From positions 3,534,001 through 3,598,000 of the forward strand of contig CM121342.1 of NCBI GenBank assembly GCA_051530055.1: a stretch of 64,000 nucleotides of DNA, written 5' to 3'. Numbering within the stretch: the first letter of the stretch is position 1; every line of letters starts with the position of its first letter. Below, piece by piece: positions 59,452 to 64,000 of this stretch. Under the pieces are notes generated by a model, which worked only from the letters and a program-made list of their open reading frames with translations, had not been told where the DNA came from and made no database searches. This stretch comes from Neoechinorhynchus agilis (lineage: Eukaryota; Acanthocephala). A program made the translations under genes and the position numbers.

Positions 59452-59849
59452 GTGAGCCTCTAATGTTTGGATTCTTTTAAGGTTTTGTTGTCCTAGAAGG
59501 GGAGAAAATTGCATTGTTACTTCTCATAGAATTTCTTAATCTGTATATATCTGAAAATGCAACAATTACATCTTAGGGAAAAAAGTGACTCGTCCAGTTG
59601 GATTTTGGAACGAGTTTTTAATGGTCGAAATCATTTTTGAGAGGGAATGTAAAAGTAAACATGTTAGCATATTCAACCCGTTCTTGAAGGAAAAGCAGGG
59701 ATAATCTTTTTTACTTCGAGCTGAATAAAATATTTTGAGCGTAAATTTTAGTGTTCTTCGTGTTTATGATCTGAAATACAGGGAAGGTATTCTTGTTTTA
59801 TTATTTTGCCGGCATCTTGCTCATGTATCTAGAATTCAAACAATAAAAG

Positions 59850-62800
59850 GTCACAAGGCCGTCCTCCGATGTGCGTTTTCTCGAAAACCATCAAAACTGA
59901 AATGTATAGGTCCACAGGGAATAGAAATTCCAATTATTGGACAAGCTAATGGTTTTGCTGACGTTGTGATCGACTCTCTTGATATATCTGACAAGGGAAA
60001 ATATCGCGTAGAAGCCATCGACGATGACACCAAGGTTCACACATCATACATCTTGAACCTAAGCGATTCTGAAGTAAAAGCTGATCTCGAAGGACCCACA
60101 GAAGTTGACGTTGGTGATTCAGTAGAACTCATATGCAGTGTAAACGTTCCTTTATCGGGAAAAGAATTCGAATGGAAATTCCAGGGGCAAACACTGAAGA
60201 GCAGTCCCAACCTGCGCATTTCCCATCAATCACAGCAATCGAAATTATTGATACCGAAATGTACGAAACAAAACCATGGATTGTATGAGTGTGTTGTAGC
60301 GGGAAAACCACTTACCAAACACGTTAATGTCACTGAACGTTCGATATCAATTTTAGAACCATTGGAACTTTACGGAACAATATTAGAAGGATCCGACGTG
60401 AGTCTGCAAGCTAAACTTGATCGCCCAGCAGATTCTGTAAAATTCTATAAAGATGGTAAACCGATTGATGATGCCAATGTGTGGAATCGTGGATCCTTGG
60501 TCGGCTTAGATCTTAGTAATCTAACTCCCGGCAAAGACGAAGGCGTTTACGAAATTGAGGCGGATGGAATTCGTTCACAATATTCATTGCAAGATATTCC
60601 AGTTGAACAAAAAGAGGTTCTAATTCCTCTGAGACTGGAAAGGCCACTGTTCGCAGATAAAGCTCGTCCTAACAAAGGTGAGAATGTAACACTTAGATGT
60701 AAACTGAATAGAAGGCCTATCGATGAACGATGTGAGTGGTTTTTCAACGACAAGCCTATCAGTATTGACGGAATCAAGTATATTGTTGATTATGGTCAAA
60801 ACGGGGAGATCAGTTTGAAAGTAAATGGATGTGATGAATGTGATGGAGGACGGTATTGTTTAAAGGTAGCAAATATTTCTACCAATGCTCAAATAGAGGT
60901 TATTGGAATTTCAAATATTTTGTCTCCTTTAACGTATACGCCTCAACCTGTCAAAGAATCGGACAATCTTCAATTAAAATGTAAAGTCGATCCAAAGGCG
61001 GAACCGAAATGGTTGAAAGATGGAAAACCATTGAAAGGAGGAAAAGTTAGTTCGGATGGCTTGGCCGTTTTTGAAATCCCAAAGTGCAAGCAGGACGACA
61101 GTGGTGTTTATGAACTGGTTGTAGGCGATGAGAGCTCAAAATGTAGTGTAGAGGTCCTGCCCAGTGTTCTAGCTAATCAATGGGTGAAAAAGTTGTTTTG
61201 TGGTCCTTTAAAAATGGGCGAAGTATTTACTTTAAGTGCCCAATCTAAATTTCCATGTAATAAAGTTGAATGGGAACTGAATGGAAAACGAATAATAGCG
61301 AAGACAAAAGTTGAAGGCTGTGTATACACGATTGAAATTCATCCAAAATCGATTGTTGACTATGGTGACTTTGTCATTAAAGCGGATAACCTCAAAGATT
61401 CTTTGAATGTGCAACCTCAAAATGAGTTCACTAAGTCCCTTGAAGAACGAGACGAGTCAGTTTTGTCTTGCTGCACTTTGTTGGGAGGGACTGTTACATG
61501 GTTTAAGAATGGTCAACCTTTGAACGAAAAAGAGTACTCAATTAGAAATGATGTACTTGAGAATGAAGTCCGGCATTCTCTGACTATTCCATCCGGTTTT
61601 GAACGAGAAGGTGAATATGTGTGCCAAGTGGACGATTTGAGTGACTCGTGTAAACTTGGAAGTGCTATTAAAATCGGGGAACCCGTGATTGACGGTGCAT
61701 GCGATGAAGGAAAACGAGTTAAAGTTCGTGCAAGGTGTAATGGAAAACCTGGTATGAAGGGAAAGCTAGTCGACCAATCAAATGGAAAAGTTTTGGCTGA
61801 AGGCGTTTTAAAAGATCGTGAGCTTGTCGTCGAAACCGCACCCCTTCAAATAGAAGACAGCGGAAAATATGCACTTGTTATCGAGGGTTCGAAATCTCCC
61901 GTTGTTCAATTAAAAGTTAAACCAAAACCACTTCAATTCGCATCCGCACAACTTAAGGTCAATCCAGAGATCATTGATGAAGGCGAACGAACAAAGGCGG
62001 TCGCTATTTTCAACAAACCTGTAAGCTTGGGAGATTGTAAATGGAAACTTAATGGGATCCCTGTCGAACTCGACGATCGTCATCGTGAATGCCTTGAATC
62101 TGATACAAGTATTTCATTGGAAATGACCAATTGTAAAGTAACGGATTCGGGACGAATTGTTTGCGCGTTGTCTGACTCTGAGATCGACGGTAGGTTAAAA
62201 GTTAATCCGAAGAAAAAAGAAACTGTCGAAGAACCCTTACAACTAATCAAAGCACTTTCAATCGTAGGCGAACCAATCGTAGGATCGACAATAAAACTAA
62301 ATTCCACTTTTTCGAGGAAACCAAAATTCTTTAAGTTCTTTAAAGACGACGACCAAGTCGACGCATCCCGCTTGAATCTTGTACAAACAGCTGATGGCAA
62401 AATCAACTTCGAACTCACCGATTGTACTGAAAATGATTCCGGAGTGTATAAGGTAGTAGCCGAGGACACTGTTGAGTCAATATGCCTCGTTAGAGTCAAG
62501 AAACAACCACTAAAAATAGTGAAGGAACTGCATTTACTTAAACGACCGGTTTTGGAAGGTGATCCGGATTGTTATTTAAGCGTTCAGTTAAACCGAGAAC
62601 CAGTGTCTTATAAATGGCTCAAGAATTCGGAACCAATTGATATTGGTGATAAATTCATGGAGAAACAAGTCGCTCCTAATGAATATCAACTTATGGTTAA
62701 ATCTCCAAATTCATCAGATTCCGGAAATTATGAGTTTCTTGCCGGTGAAGGGAATGTAAGAAGTGTGGAGGCAGTTCAAGTTCGATCACCACCTCTGCAA

Positions 62801-64000
62801 TCATTGACTCCGTTGCATTTCGAACCAGCAAATCCCTTGGCCAACGTTGAACCAGCCATACTCTCGCTCACGCTGAATCGTTTACCGACAGGAAAACCGA
62901 GACTTTTAAGAAACGGAAAGCCGTTGACAGCTGAACCTGTAGTGAGTGACGGTTATGCTCCAGGGAGTAAATGTTTTACTTATGAATTCCCCAAACTGGT
63001 TCGGCCGGATGACGAAGGAGTTTACACGTTTGAAGTGGATAATTTTGGCGAAAATGTTCCTCTCAACCTAAAGGAAAGCGAACCGTCTCGAGTAATATCA
63101 GGACCTCCGAAACAGTTAGAAATCAAGCATGGTGATAGAATTTCTCTTTCATGCCTACTTTCAGAAGGTCCCCCTCTTAACGTGGAATGGATTTCTCCTG
63201 ACAACATCTCTCTGAAAAAGGACTTTGCACCTCAGACAACATTTAAATCGATTTTAGAAGTTCCAAATGTGGTCGAAGATTGTGTATTTAAGTGCAAAGT
63301 GGGCGATGAAGCAGAATTCGAGACACGAGTGATTGTACGAAAACCTCCTAAAGAACCAAAAGTCGACAAATATGAATTTGTTGTGCCTCTTTCGAATAGG
63401 ACACTTACAGTTGGTGCCGGTATCCAACTGAGTTGTATATTAAACCGTGCTCCAACTGAGAAGCCAGTTTGGAAACTGAACGGGATACCAGTAGGCGACC
63501 GTTTTCATTGCAGTGTTGAGGATGAATGGCTAGGTTTGTATATAAACTCTATTGAACCCTCGGATAAAGGTAATATTTCCTGTGAGGTGCATGGAGTAAT
63601 GACAACTGCTGAATTGTTTATAACCGAGATTTATAACCATATTGCGCGTCCTTTAAAGCACATTGAAGTTTACGAAGGGGAAGACGCAATCTTTACAACT
63701 ACTTTGGCAGAAGTGGATAACACAGTCAAGTGGAGTAAAGACGGAAATGACATTGAAGACCGTTTAGTGCCTTTGATTCAAGGAAAGGCCCATCAGTTGA
63801 AAATTCCTTCCGCAAAGTTATCAGATCAAGGATGGTACAAGGCTGAATTTGATGACTTAATGATTTTTACTCAAGCGAAACTACGGGTACTTCAACGTCC
63901 TCTTCTTGTTCTTGATCCACTTGTTGACGTGACTGTCGAAGAAGGTGAAAAAGTTGAATTGGTATGCAGAGTCAAAGGGTTGAAAGATAATCATGAAGTC
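59850..64000 (+). CDS. unc-89: UNC-89/obscurin-like gene: exon with about 14 more Ig domains, runs off the window
   Basis: Phase-1 join across a 398-bp intron (AATAAAAG acceptor) to HKAVLRCAFSRKPSK. The frame is open to the last base of the window, 4151 bp. About 15 Ig domains are visible, with cores such as VKFYKDGKPID, CEWFFNDKP, PKWLKDGKP, VTWFKNGQP, YKWLKNSEP, VEWISPD and VKWSKDGND. The total for the gene in this window is near 50 Ig domains, the scale of UNC-89. The expected Fn3 and kinase domains would lie beyond the right edge. Confidence 0.92.

Noticed and set aside
1-64000. CRISPR-like or LTR/retroviral structures
   Set aside because: The arrays have no spacer organisation, and no paired long terminal repeats, gag, protease, integrase or envelope motifs were recognised.

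Overview
The window is nuclear DNA of a small invertebrate. A nematode is the best guess, though the phylum cannot be proven from sequence alone. Support: AT-rich DNA, canonical GT-AG introns mostly 40-60 bp long, TTTTCAG-type acceptors, a giant muscle gene with SH3-DH-PH followed by dozens of immunoglobulin (Ig) domains (UNC-89/obscurin type), and many LINE, SINE and Penelope-like remnants. There is no operon, CRISPR or bacterial signal. Exon joins below were made by hand from reading frame and splice phase.

Left part (1-6.6 kb): a short tandem of a SINE-like repeat; on the minus strand a glutathione peroxidase gene whose catalytic codon is an in-frame TGA, with a well-formed SECIS hairpin just after the stop; a tRNA-derived SINE; a LINE scrap; a hairpin element; an intronless V-ATPase subunit G-like gene; and a small secreted Gly/Arg/Trp-rich peptide gene.

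Middle part (7-20 kb): a repeat nest. One LINE (A) seems split between about 8.94 and 16.72 kb. The inserted 7.8 kb holds two copies of a second LINE (B), a kelch-repeat gene with a frame break, a Penelope-like GIY-YIG fragment with a hammerhead-like motif downstream, and a seven-copy 377-bp tandem array made of LINE B reverse transcriptase sequence. A secreted repeat-protein gene (minus) and a small unknown ORF follow.

Right part (23.9-64 kb): a ten-exon SLC17-type transporter; an eight-copy 188-bp array of a tRNA-derived SINE head; then one very large gene, UNC-89/obscurin-like, running from about 29 kb off the right edge. Its introns hold hairpin elements, 250-bp and 164-bp minisatellites and, on the same strand, a complete intronless RagC GTPase gene.

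Most unusual: six hammerhead-ribozyme-like motifs whose stem II sequences differ but stay paired, four of them inside long near-perfect palindromes; and the selenoprotein peroxidase with its SECIS element.
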